Assembly: GCF_018320785.1 (NCBI RefSeq)
Contig: NC_054865.1
Location: 41,295,398 to 41,359,397, forward strand
From: Cheilinus undulatus
Taxonomy: Eukaryota; Chordata; Actinopteri; Labriformes; Labridae
Direction: 5' to 3'
Length of the DNA stretch: 64,000 nt
This document shows, one piece after another, positions 21,558 through 33,700 of the stretch. Under the pieces are notes generated by a model. That model saw only the letters and a list, made by a program, of their open reading frames with translations. It did not search any database and had not been told where the DNA came from. Position 1 is the first letter of the stretch. Each line of letters starts with the position of its first letter. The position numbers and the translations under genes were made by a program.

Positions 21558-24500
21558 TCACACCCTCCCTGTTAGATGAAATTTTCCCATATAACGTCCA
21601 TGATTGCGCAGGTCAAAAGGGCTAACCACTCTCCTAACACCCATCATGTTGCCTTGCACTATCTGCTTGAAGGTCCACGGGTTCTGGTTGTTCTGCTCCA
21701 TTTCAGCCTGCTTCTTGTGCATCTCTTCAAGGCTCTTTCTGCTCATGACCTTAAAATACATAAAAAAATAACTTCAAAAACTAATACAAACATTCATTAG
21801 ATTGCAAGCAAAGGCAAACTCCATTTACATTTCAAATTTACAATATGCTACCTGCTGATATGCATGCTTTTAGGTAAAGCATTCAGTTTACTGAGTTGCA
21901 AACATTTTGCCTAAAGGCTTCATTAAAGCTTTTTATGAGAAGTCATCTTTCAAAAAATGAAAGTAAGAGGTAGTTCCACATGGATCTGTATAGATCAGAG
22001 CAGTGAAACATCACTTTCCGCTTTCCAATGTGACCTTGCCCCATTTGGGGGAAAACAAACCCTCACATTGAATGGCGGTAGGTTAGAAAACGTAGGTAAC
22101 AACGCGATTAAAAGCCATTTTGTTGTGTTTTGTGCCTTAAATGATGTAAAAGCCATAATATAGGGTATGTTTTGTTATTCCCAAGTGACGACAGAGTGTC
22201 AAAGAAGAGCTATGTCTTTCTGGCTGAAACTAGAGAGGAGTAGAGAGGGCAAATGTTGGACCTGTGCTGTGTTCTCAACGACTTAAAGCTAGCGATTGCT
22301 CTGTGACAGCAGGAAATGTAGTCTGCCTGTTAACAGCTTTTTCACACAGTCACTAACTTATTAACCACACTTATGTTGTTTATGACATCTCCAGTCACAA
22401 GGTGGGACTGGTTGTCCAGTTTGACGGAGGGAGCCTGAACACACCATCATGTATGTACATCTATAATTTTGTTTATTTCATATAGTTGCAATGCAAGTAT
22501 TTTTTCATAAAAAGCCTACATTATATGTTTATCTCACTGGCCATTAGATTTTCGTTCCCAGTAATGGTTTAACCGTACAGTTTTCATATTTAAAGCTTTT
22601 AAATCCCTAATGACCAAAACTTTCCCTTGACTGCTTTTTGTTTCTAAGGAATGTTTTCCCCCACAAAGGGGCGGGGCTAGCATAATTTGGGCAAAGTACC
22701 CAGATGGGTTGCTCTGATCTATCTGATCCACTTGCCTTTATTTTTTTACGCAGTATATTATTAGATTTCAGATAATGAGGAATGCCTTGCTTAAACTAAT
22801 GCAGCCCAAAAAAAACAGCTCTACAATAAATCTTACCTTCATATAGGTTAGAATATGTAGTTCAAGTGTTGTATAGAGATAGAAAGCTGGAAACAAAGAT
22901 TTACCAAAACTCTGCCTTTCAATAGCTAAGACTTTTAAGTACTTAGATATAAAAACAGTTTAGGGTTTGTTACATTAAATAAGCAACTAGTAAGAAACAT
23001 TCCGTATCTTTTACCTTGGCAGGAAAGGGTAGCTTCTTTGCTATTTCAGTCAAGATAGGCTCAACCTCTTTAAGCTCCACCTTTCCTCCCACTTCAATGA
23101 TTAGACGGCCGCAGCGAACAGGTGTCACATAGTGGTCGATGGCTCCCTTGCCCCCACCCATACGTTGTCCCAGACCTTTACGTGTGATCGGCTTATAGGG
23201 GCTATTGATTCGCCATCGAGCAAATGTCGTCTGAGGATCCATCTTGCGGTTGACTGTTAGACGCATCATCTCAATGTGACCCCAATGAAGGTAGCCGCCT
23301 CCCATGGCCTGAGCATCAAAGAGATACAGAAAGGAGAAGAATCGTTATTTATGAATATGTATTGGACACGTCAAAGTACTTAAATTTCAGTACTTTAAGG
23401 TCCGAAGTCATGAAGGATGCACCTCATACTGTAACGTACCAAATACTTCATGTCATACTCAATACTTCAATACTTTATCATGTAAATGGTATACTGTTAT
23501 ACTGATGTTTACATAACTTGCTGTTATCAATCATATAACATCTGTATCAACATGTAATTTTGTTTTCATTGTTTATTTATCTATCCATCTATTCTTTTTA
23601 TTTAGCTCACTGCTGCCTTGTCTTTGTGCTGCTGCAACACTCAGATTTCCCCTCTGGGGATCCACAAAGGATTATATTACTTCAGTGGCTCCCAAAGTTG
23701 GGGTCACCAGACACTTTTTCCAAAAAAATCAAAGAGAAAATCTAAATGATTTAAAGTGGTTTATTTCATCAATTGTTGTTAAAACATCCTTAAAATGGCT
23801 TCAATTTAAAATAAAACCAAAGTTTTAAGTGAGATTTGTGCTTAAATATAAGTAATGAGTACCAAAACTCACTAAAATGTACATTTAAAAGTGATGCCTT
23901 GTGAAACACCTTTGCACTTCAACCACCTCCAGGGAGGATGGGGGTCCTCAGTCTCTGATACTGTTATTTCTGAGGCCCTGGGCTTAAAAGTTTAGGAACC
24001 CCTATCTTATCTTGCCTCACCATATCTTATCTGAAAATGAATTCCATAATACACAGCTGAAGAAAACCACAGTTATTTTGATTCTAAAAAATGTCTGATA
24101 TCACTGAACATCAGTAAAAAGTACACTCACCACAATAGCATACTGTCCTGTTGTGAAGGCATTTGCTGCCACAGCTGGCCCTTGGATATCCCGCAGCTTC
24201 TTCCTTTCTTTCTTGGCCTTTTTAAGATTGGGAACTTTGTTCATAAATTTTAGTTTTACTTTCTCTGGTAAAACCACGTCTAGAGGAAGCAAAAATAAAA
24301 TGAGGAATTACAAAACACATTCTCTTACAGCACTGGAAAACATGTCTTACTGAACAAAGACTCAAACACTAGGGAAGATAAGGTTGAACTATTTGGCAAG
24401 ATCATCTAATTGGGTTTTGTTTTTTGTTTTTTTTAATCCTATGTTGCAATTTATTTATTTTTTCCCCATCATATGTATTTTCAACAAACACAAGCTTTAA

Positions 24501-26450
24501 ATCATTCTGTACAGTAACCAGCACAATATCAGATAGATTAAACTAAGGCTGAACAATTTTGGAAAAATAACATCTTATTGTGATTATTTTGACTCATAAT
24601 GCAAATTGATTTAAATGACTGCATTGAAGGGAATTACTTTTTTGTTTTGGCATTCTCATTTGTTAAAAAAGAACATATACAAATAAGGAAAGTACGTTTT
24701 TTTGTTTGTTTTTTTTACCATTTTAAAACATTTCAACTGAAAGTTTGCAAGATGTGAATAGCATAACATCTCTGCTGCATAAAAAGTATTAAACTGGAAT
24801 TTTGACTCACATTCCAGGTTAAAGAAATATTGACAGGGTTCCTACACACTTTTAAAATCAAAATTAAAACTTCTGAAGAACTGAACTGAGAAAAATTGAT
24901 ATCACTTTTTAAACAGTAAACTGTCAAAAATGAAAGGCATGACATTTCTTGGCACACCGAACCAGGACTGAATTTTGATTTAATGAACTATTTACGAAAT
25001 ATCAACTGGTACAGAGTAAGACCATTTTTGGGGGGGTTGTAAATTCCAAAATTTGATGATTTCTGGCACATTTAATGCCTCTATTCTTACAATATACAGT
25101 ATACTGATATTTATCATTATGCATTTTTAGTGCTGAGCTGATTCTAAACAGTTAAACTATTAAAAAGCAGAATAATATTTTTTGTCCGGGAAGATCTGTT
25201 GAATGGGGTGGGCTACAAGAATTTTTAAGTGGGAAACCTGGAAGCCCAGATGTACCGAGTTTATCAAATGGCAGCTAGTCAGATAAAATCAGAGAGGTCT
25301 GGGTCCTCCTCCAGGAAATTAATAAATTCCCTGAATTTTGGAGAATATTTATTCAACAATTTTGGGGGGAGATGATTAAAATCATATTACATTCACTCGA
25401 AAAGAAAGATTGGATAAGGACATGTCTTAATCATAGTGCCTGCTAAAATGTAAGACCTCTCACTGATAAAAATCAGACTTTTAAAGATCTTATGGGCTTA
25501 CATTTCAAAGTGCAATTTAAAACTATTTATGACATTTTAAGGATCTGTAGGACCCCGACTGCATCTTTTGCGACTTTAAAATTGCAGCAGGTCATATTGC
25601 AATTTGATTGAAATTTCGATTCATTGCTTAGTCCTAAAAGCAAAGACATGGGCCTACATAAGTCTAAATACATGAGGTTTAACAAAGCCTCATCATTGTT
25701 GTATGATATAAAATAATGTGAAGAAATATCGTTTGAAATCACTACAAAAAAAAGACAATAGGTGACAGAAATATTTTACCACTGTAGTCTGGAGGTATTT
25801 CAAATGTCTTCAATCCAGCAGTGAGGACTTTCACGTGACTGTGCAAAAGACCTGTGGAAAAAACAATAAATAAGATTCCTTATGTAATGTTTGGTAAAAT
25901 GTAAACCTTATACAGACTTGTCATCTGTCAATGTTGGCATAATAATGCACAGGTCAAATAAATGTTTCCCTAAATTGAACAACAGTGGGAGAAAAATTAT
26001 TCTGACTTTCTGTGACTCAGAATCCAAAGTTTGAAGAAAGTAATCTCTGAAGGAGGTACAGTTTAATGTGCTGATAGTTGTAGTTAAGCTTTATCTATGT
26101 TTTATCTTACACAGACTTTCCTCAATCTAAAGCCTAAATTACACTTGTTTTAGTTGTAGCTTTACTTTATTTGAATGGCACTTATGTGACACCTCCTTTA
26201 GTGGTACAAGATGAAGACATCTTTTAAAAACCATAACATTAAGTCAGTGCAAGGTTTGTTCATGTGTCCCCAATATGCACACCATCAAAGCTTGCTCGGT
26301 AAAGACATGCAAAAACTAAAGGACTAAGTTATTAAACGCTTATGTAAATGCCAATGAAACGTCAACGCTAGCTAGCTTGTTACCTCGGTGACCGTAGGTT
26401 TTACAGATACCGGATAAGCCCGTGACGGCCGTCTTTATGAAGGAGAGCAT
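21558..26450 (-). CDS. mrpl16: mitochondrial large ribosomal subunit protein uL16m
   Basis: Protein of the mitochondrial 39S subunit near the peptidyl transferase centre. Five exons: 26384-26450, 25780-25851, 24131-24279, 23015-23308 and 21558-21749. Phases join exactly to give 257 residues (human 251). The N-terminus ([20 protein letters not shown]) is basic and helical, fitting a mitochondrial import signal. The uL16 core follows: [20 protein letters not shown], then [20 protein letters not shown] and [17 protein letters not shown], then [20 protein letters not shown] near the C-terminus. All are highly conserved with the human protein. Introns hold several repeats. The upstream flank has ETS-like CCGGATGT and YY1-like CTGCCATTG motifs around 26570-26630, usual for mitochondrial ribosomal protein promoters. 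Confidence 0.95.
21968..22735. mobile_element. possible inverted-repeat element in mrpl16 intron 4
   Basis: Near the left, tggatctgtatagatcagag (about 21979) faces, in reverse complement, tggatcagatagatcagagc (about 22710-22730). Further in, gggggaaaac (about 22047) faces gttttccccc (about 22653). The two arms are therefore in the same order and opposite orientation, about 700 bases apart, as in a decayed MITE or foldback element. No coding capacity is seen. Confidence 0.45.
23683..24003. mobile_element. short hAT-like MITE in mrpl16 intron 3
   Basis: The left end, cagtggctcccaaagttggg, and the right end, aaagtttaggaacccct (inverted), match the CAGTGGTTCCCAAACTT terminus common in hAT elements. 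Length is about 320 bases with no coding frame. I could not settle a clean 8-base target duplication. Confidence 0.5.
25255..25497 (-). repeat. interspersed repeat, copy 1 of family B (mrpl16 intron 2)
   Basis: The reverse complement of this stretch matches 46146-46402 in ercc5 intron 5. Shared blocks include AAGTCTGATTTTT, ATCA(G/A)TGAGAGGTCTTA, TTCAGGGAATT, TTTCCTGGAG(G/T)AGGACCC and TCTCTGATTT. Neither copy codes for protein. The class is unknown; a non-autonomous DNA transposon is most likely. Confidence 0.65.
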
Positions 26451-26809
26451 GCTGTTCGCCTAAACACCGGCACTATTAATACAAATCAATCACTTCAAAA
26501 GATTTAAAATCTCGCAATTAAAGCAGGACAGTCATTGAACCGCTATGTACAGCATGCTATGTACAAGGTCGCTGCCATTGCTGTCGTGCTTCCTGCTCTT
26601 CCGCCAGAAGAAGATCCACATCCGGTAGGGTTTTTCACAACAAAAGACCAAACTTTAAAAAACATTTACAAGATAAAACAAGTAATTCTGGAAGTCCATT
26701 TCCGCCACCTGAAAAGAAAAATGTTGAAGTTAGAAGAAAGAAACAGTAAAAAAAAAAAAAAAAACCTAAGACACAACTATGAGAAGAAAAGCGAAAAAAT
26801 ATTAGAAAA

Positions 26810-27010
26810 AAAGTCATGATTATGAGATACAAAGTCGTAATTATGAGATAAAGGCTAATAATTTCGACTTTTAATTTTTATCACATACTTTCTACTTTTG
26901 ATCACAAAAGTATGATTTTGTATCACAAGTACGGTTTTTTTATATCATAATTTCGACTTTTTGTCTCATAAATCTGACTTTTTAGCTCATAATTTCGACT
27001 CATAACAATG
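26810..27010. repeat. AAAGTCGTAATTATGAGAT-type minisatellite with inverted halves
   Basis: The left part repeats units like AAGTC(GT)AATTATGAGAT; from about 26930 the same unit appears reversed as CTCATAATTTCGACTTTTT. The array therefore folds back on itself. A related degenerate unit fills the hAT-type element at 2774-3653. Confidence 0.65.
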
Positions 27011-28439
27011 ACTTAGAATTTTTTTTTTTCAAGAATTGCCTTACTTTCACATTTTTTCTTTTTTATTTAGCGAAAATGGGCTTCCATAAGTAATGGTTGT
27101 AGAGCGATTTTAAAAAAAAACGGAAAAACGAGACCTCATTTGATATTTTTTCATGAAAAACAGAGGAGCGATAATTTATTTTTATGGATGGTGTGTGCAC
27201 ATAGAGGTGGGTCTTTTTACTGCGATGTGCTTCTATTGTCATGAAGACTTTAAGTGAAACCGTTTCTGTCTGTTCTTTATCCACCTAAAGCAAGTGACTT
27301 GCGTCCTCTGAGTCAGGGACATTTGACTTGCTTTTATAAAATAGACTATTATCAGTAAAGGATTTCTTCCACATATGTTTTTTTGTAATAAAAGCACGGC
27401 GCTATAAACGTTTCACATGTCCAAACCATGTCAGCTCTACAAAAAAGCAGCAAAAGTTAGGCATTAAAGTGTTTATGTAAAGAACAGTAATACCACACAT
27501 AGCTACAATATCAAAAAAGTCTGTTTTTGGTAAAGTACCACGCCCTCTACAGAAAAACCATGCCCCTAAACTGAAAGCAACAAGGAGAAATTGCTTCATG
27601 TTATGAAACTATGATTAAGAGAAAAGTAACATGAACAGAATGACTCACTGTGTTACAAATCTATTATCTGATGAATATTGCTTAGTATTTCTAAGAAAAA
27701 GACTTTATTTTGGTAACTCAATGTTAGATCTATCTGATGAGAAGTTTCCAGTAAAAACTGTATTGCTGACTTTTGCATTTAATCACCATGTAACATGTGC
27801 CAATAAGCCTCCCCTGTTCAGTTGGGTATTAAAAAGGGAAAGAAAAAAGGCATCTGCTCATGCTGAGGAATCATTGAAAGCCAACATTATCCAACAGATT
27901 TTTCTTTTTTATTGTATCTTACTTCCTTCAAGGCTAAGAAAATATACTCACAGACACAATCTTCCTTCTACATAAAATTATAAGGAGTGCTAGTTCACCT
28001 TTTGGATTGTCCAAAAAAAACATCCTGTCTTGTGACAGAAAAGTGTAAACATCAGCCCTATTCACACTTGCACCAAACTCTTGAAAATTTCCTGAACTGA
28101 TCTAGGCGAGCTGCATGAGTGCACACAAACAGCTGAACTTTTCACCCGGGCTTTACCCTGAACCTTTTCTAGTCCACCAAATTTTTTCCCTCGTCCTCAC
28201 CCATCCACTGACTCACAGACAAACTCCCAGCACACTTCCTGCTGTAGACACAGGCAGGCCTGCCCACAGAACTGGCTGTACCCCTGAGAAGCCAGAGAAT
28301 GGGTCCTCCCCAATTGTGGTTTACTAATGATAACAATGTATGTGTGTTGGATCAGTACTATTAGAGCTAGTATCCTGGCTAAGGGTTATCTCATTTTGGA
28401 GCTGAAAATTGTGTCAAACTATTGGGTTCTGAAGAAGTT

Positions 28440-28740
28440 TTTTATTAATGCTAAGTTTGAAGCCGTTTCACCACTTTCCACACATTTTGGTACTTCTTTT
28501 TTCCAATTTTAACCAATTTTTTAGGCTTTTTGTCAGTTTTTGCCACTTTTATCCCATTTGTGCCAGTTTTCACCCTTTGAAACAACCTATTTTTGCCAAC
28601 GTTTTTTTCCATGTTTCACCCATTTTTTGCCACTTTAAATCAATTTTTGTTGCTTGTGCCAATTTTTAGTACCTTTCCTCCCTCTAAACACATTTTTGCC
28701 ACTTTTGGCCCATTTTTTGCCTACCAATAAAAAGTGGCAT
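28440..28740. repeat. degenerate T-rich tandem array
   Basis: Loose repeats of a unit near CATTTTTGCCACTTTT run for about 300 bases, with strong strand asymmetry (T and C rich on the plus strand). A stray unit recurs near 28960-28980. Unit length is about 17-22 bases and variable. Confidence 0.6.
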
Positions 28741-30768
28741 TCTGCCCCAAGTAAAGGGATTTACATTCTAAAAAGCCTATATTGTACCCCAGTATAAATG
28801 AATGAAACAATTTTTGTTACTTTGATAAGCGTGGTTATTATTCGGGTTAAAAATGAAACATTTTTATCACAGCTAAGTTTTACAAAGGACCACGTTTTTT
28901 ATTATTCATGTTTTTATTGCTTTTCTGGATTTTTCTAGTGAATTGTTTAGAAATTAAGCCCATTTTTGTCACTTTCAACAGGCCAATAGCGATGCAGTCT
29001 AATAGAATAATCATGACAGTAATCCTTATTCATCAGGACCCCAATTTTCAGCTTTTGTTAAACCTGAGAGCTTTTTGTATGTTTTAAGGTTATTGTGGAC
29101 GTATCAGTTTGTGTTGTTTGTAATAGTTACTCTTTGTGAAACCATAAAACTCCATTTGATGGATGCTTTTATGCAACTTACAATAAATTTTTAGCTTACA
29201 CATATTTTGTGTTTTGCATTACTGCATTGCAATTAAGCTAAGCGTTCAAACAGGAAGACTGTTATATTTCCATTGATTAATAATTACTCACTCATGTGTC
29301 TCCCTTTTCCTCTTCTGCAATCAGCTGATATAGGCATCTACACACTTAAATTCTGAGCCCATTCCTTCTGCTGTCACATTTTAAAATCTCTTCTCCTTGG
29401 CAGTTGTTTCAGTGCAATCACCGCAACCCTGCTTCACCCCAGCCACCTCCAATACATCTCATCGGTGTCCAGGTCCAGCTCCTCTGTGCCATCCTGCATC
29501 CCTGCTAACCCAGACATCTCATCGACATCTGGGTTAAGCTTATCAGAGGTCTATTCCTCATCTTATCCTACTCCACCCATCACCACCAGTGTCTAGACTC
29601 CTTGGGGGGTATCCTATCCTGCTGTCGACCTCACTACCCCTTCAACTACATAAATGGAGTCCGTTCGCCAAAAACATTTCGCATTTTCAAACATTTCCAA
29701 ACTAGTAAGATCAAAAACTGTTATGCTCATACTAAGTTTCTCCTGATTGAAATGCTTTTATGAACAAGAATTAGTTGAATGCTTTAGGCCTAAATGTTGA
29801 CACAATCTAGACACAGAACTCATTAAGTAGAAGAATTATCATTAAACATTAAGTCCTGATAATATCAATAAATATAATTACAAATAAGGGTGGTAAAAAC
29901 TAGCATGCAGTTTTATAATAAAAGTTTATTGTTAAAACAGCATACACAAAGCATAAATAAATCATGTCCTTCTGCTGATATGCAGTTTTCTCCATGGGAA
30001 ACACCACAGTTACATTGCATTTTAAAAGCTAATAAATACAAGTGAACAGAGCTTTTTCTCAGAACCATACACTCTCCATCAAACTTTGTGATAAAAACAA
30101 ACCAAAGGAAACAGTACTGAAAAATAAGAATTTAAACAATCAGCAAATAAACCGACATAAGTGTTTATGCAAATAATATTTTTTTATGTTCTTACAAATA
30201 TTCACTTTCAGTTTGTTAAAACTTTAAAACTCCATTATGATTGTAACAGAGTTAACAGAAGTTTAGGTTAGCATGGTACTTCAGTACGCATGCTAACACT
30301 TAACACTGTGTCTGTGATGTTTACCTGTAAATAAACCTTCTGTTTACAGTCACTTCTACTGAACAGGAAAAAAATCTGTGTATCCCTAAGGTGCAACAGA
30401 AAATCCCTTCAGCATTGAACATCTGCAAAACCAGTTTAAAACCAATACTGTTTACAACCATGTTTAGAACCTCGCACTTTTGTTTGTTTACGATCACAAA
30501 TAACCCAGAGGAACAGTGGGAAACTATTGTGATCAAAAAGTCTCTAAATGCAGCAAAAGGCCAAAAAATGTAGACTACTGTGTTGTTTATTTGCCATCTG
30601 TTAGAAAAAAATAAACAAAGTTTCAAAATATGGGGCACTTCAACTTCAACATTAAGAATAATATTTGACTTCTTAAAAAGTCAAATCTATTTGAAAGTCC
30701 ATAAAACAGCTTTGGGATGGCACAGTAAGTCTACACTCATAGAACACCACATCCCGCAGATATCTGCC

Positions 30769-33700
30769 CTAGATTCCATGGTAGAGGAGATCAAATTTAG
30801 GAATATTTTGTGGATCTATAGGACTCTGGACAATCATCTTCCCCCGCATGGCGCCTCTGTAAATGACTTCAATTAGATCCATGAAATCCTGCTTGGTCTT
30901 GAAGCTGCCAACAAACTTGGTGTGATCTGGAGAGCTGAAAGGAGAAAAAAATTTAAGCATGTATCAACCAAATAAGGCCAACCTTACTGACACAAGCCCA
31001 ATCCCAGTCACCCAGTCCACAATCCCCCAAGAATCACAAAAATCAATCACCCCCCTCTCTTTCTCCACCTTTCAGTGCTGAAACAAGCCGTTCTCAGATT
31101 TTCCCCTCATGATGTCATGTGGGGACTTAGCCCTGCCCCCAGGTTCGGTCGGCCCTCTCCACTTGGAAGAAAGTTCCAGCCTCCTCTCCTAATCCTCCAC
31201 TCAGCAGCTGAGAGGAGGATCAGGAGAGCCACATCCATTCAGCCACGCCCATTTCCTGAGAGGGGCGGAGTCAGACAGCTCAGTAACATTTAAAAACCAC
31301 AGACAAAGAAACAGCTTGTTCTAAGCATGGCAGAAACAGAGGGGGTTTTTATACATACAAAAATCCAATACTGGAGGGTTTTTTCAGCAACAAACTTCAC
31401 AGGCATTTTTTGGGGATCTCTGAGAACACTATAAACTTGTCTTCAAAGGGTAAAAATATGTGACCTCTAAGAGCACCTCCAAGTCTGTGGAGTTTGGGAT
31501 TCAGTCATTATGTGCCTGAAGGGTTACAGCTTTTTTGTGCATGTGTTCATATACAACATTCAAGTTCACTGACAGGAGCACTGGCTGGTAGGATTGCTAC
31601 TTCACAGAAGAGCTGAAATAGCTGATTAATGCATAACTGGCAATGAAATAATTAAATCAACTACTTTGAAAATCCATTACTATTTCATTTTGAATATATT
31701 TTAATAAATTGAAATATGCTTCACATGTGTAAATATTTGCTGCCTTTTTTCAAAATTACATAGCCCTTAGGTATGGACTGTTGGTTAAAGAAGGTGAACA
31801 ACTCAATAATGTCAGCTGGCCTTTTTTTTGAAAAATGTCTTTCATATCTAAAATTAATGAGACTCATTGATTACTTACTATTTTTATATAAAATTAAAAA
31901 AAACTTCTTCTCTGTCATTATCATGGGTGGATAAAATACAGGAATATTGTACCAAAGAAAAAGTACAGCTACTCTGCTTGAAATTTACTCAAATAAAAAT
32001 AAAAGTACTGGTCTATAAATCTACTCAAGTAAAACTAAAAATACAATTTAAAACCTTTTTTCAAGTACTCAGTACTGAGTAGACACTAGATACAAAGTAT
32101 ACTAGACAAAAACTTTGTCAATAGTTTCCTGATGTGTAGAGCATAACATCTCTTCTACAAAAAAAATGAAGGAAGGCCTTTTTTGGTCAAACACATCCAT
32201 ATTGGATGATTTTTGGCAAATTAAATGCCTGTTTTTATAAATATATGGAATAGTGATATTACAAAACATATGCAACACAAGCATATATATTCTAAGAATT
32301 TATTCACTTAAGGTAAACACTTTTATTCAAACTGCAACAAATATTTTTGTTTCTTTTCTATTTTCTTTTTTTGTTTTGTTTTGTATATTTATGGGGTAAC
32401 AGGAGCTCATGGAGAAAACCCTTCACAGACACATTGGACCATGTGCCGCCCTGACAGACAGAAAGCTACCTCCTATCTATCAGGACTTTCTTTGACCCAC
32501 TGTGCTGCCCAGGCCTGTTACAGCCTCCGTGAATCTGGAGGAGGGGGAGGGCAGAGTGTGGCCACTCAGGTCTTGCAGCATGTTCTCAAACTTGTACTGG
32601 TGCCAGCATGATGGAGTGAGGGCCTTTTTGAACTCCCTCCATAATGACACGTTTTCCTCCGCCTCTCTTAGTAACCCGTGCACCTCTCTCAGCAGGACGA
32701 TGCAGCAGTACGTCTTCTCCTCCAGCTCGTCCTCCAGGATCTCCAGCCACTTGTTGACTGCGTCTCTGCTGGAGGCCTCCTCGTTCATTTTCAGTTCCAG
32801 CATCTGGATCCTGTCCTCCGCCTCTGATAGCTGAAGCCTGTAGTTGGTTTTTCAGAGTGTCAACCCTCAACGTTTCAGTCTGCAGATGACTGGTCTTAGA
32901 TGCTATTAGGTCTCTCCCGTAATCGATGTCTCTCTGCAGGACCTGGATGTTGCCTTTCTCAGTCTGCAGTTTGAATTCCAGGTCACAGACGTAGCTGGTC
33001 TGTACCTGCAGCTGATTGGTCAAGGAGTCTATCTGCAGAGAGGTATCAGTGTCCTTTCTTGAGGCTTCTCTCTGGAAGACCCCTTCTTGAGAGAGTCTAT
33101 CTCAGCCGACAGCCTCTGTCGGACCTCCTGAGCCTCTCTCTGCAGGGAGCCAGACCTCAACACTTCATCCTTCAATCGATCATTCTGAGAAGACACAAGA
33201 TCCAAGAGCTCTTGTATTTTCCCAGGATCAACTGATTCCTCCTCTGGTGCTCTGGAGGCTGGACGTGAATTCTCCAGCTGCTTTCTGAGGTCTTCTATCT
33301 CCCCCTCCTTGTCCTGTTGGGCCTTTTCCTGAGCCTTTATTTGATCATGCTGTAACTCCAGCTGACCCTTTAGAGCTTTCAGCTGCATGGCTTCTTTTTT
33401 GGAGGCCTTTTCTGGCATGGTCTTGTTCCTCTCCTCCAGGACCTCGTTCTGAGCTCTCAGGGTCCTGGTCTCCTGTTCCAGGACTTCTTTTTGAGCTCTC
33501 AGGGTCCTGTTCTCCCGCTCTATGGCCTCTTTTTGAGCTCTCACTGTGTTATTGTCCTTCTCCCCGACTTCTTTTTGAGCTTTCAGGGTCCTGGTCTCCC
33601 GCTCCAGGACTTCTTTTTGACCTCTCAGGGTCTTGTTATCCTGTTCCAGGACCTGTTTCTGACCTGTCAAGGTCTTGTTCCCCTGCTCCAGGACTTCTTT

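Larger units (their letters stand above)
26451..30768. other. intergenic stretch between mrpl16 and txnl4b
   Basis: Starts with the mrpl16 promoter flank, then a minisatellite with inverted halves (26810-27010), unassigned AT-rich sequence (a 114-codon open frame at 27631-27975 has no family features), a T-rich degenerate array (28440-28740), and a C-rich stretch near 29400-29640 with no recognised gene. A TTTATT at 29935-29940 is a candidate minus-strand poly(A) signal for txnl4b. Confidence 0.5.

Noticed and set aside
27631-27975. 114-codon plus-strand frame in the mrpl16-txnl4b gap
   Set aside because: No domain, no conserved motif, AT-rich codon use like the surroundings and no flanking splice or promoter signals.
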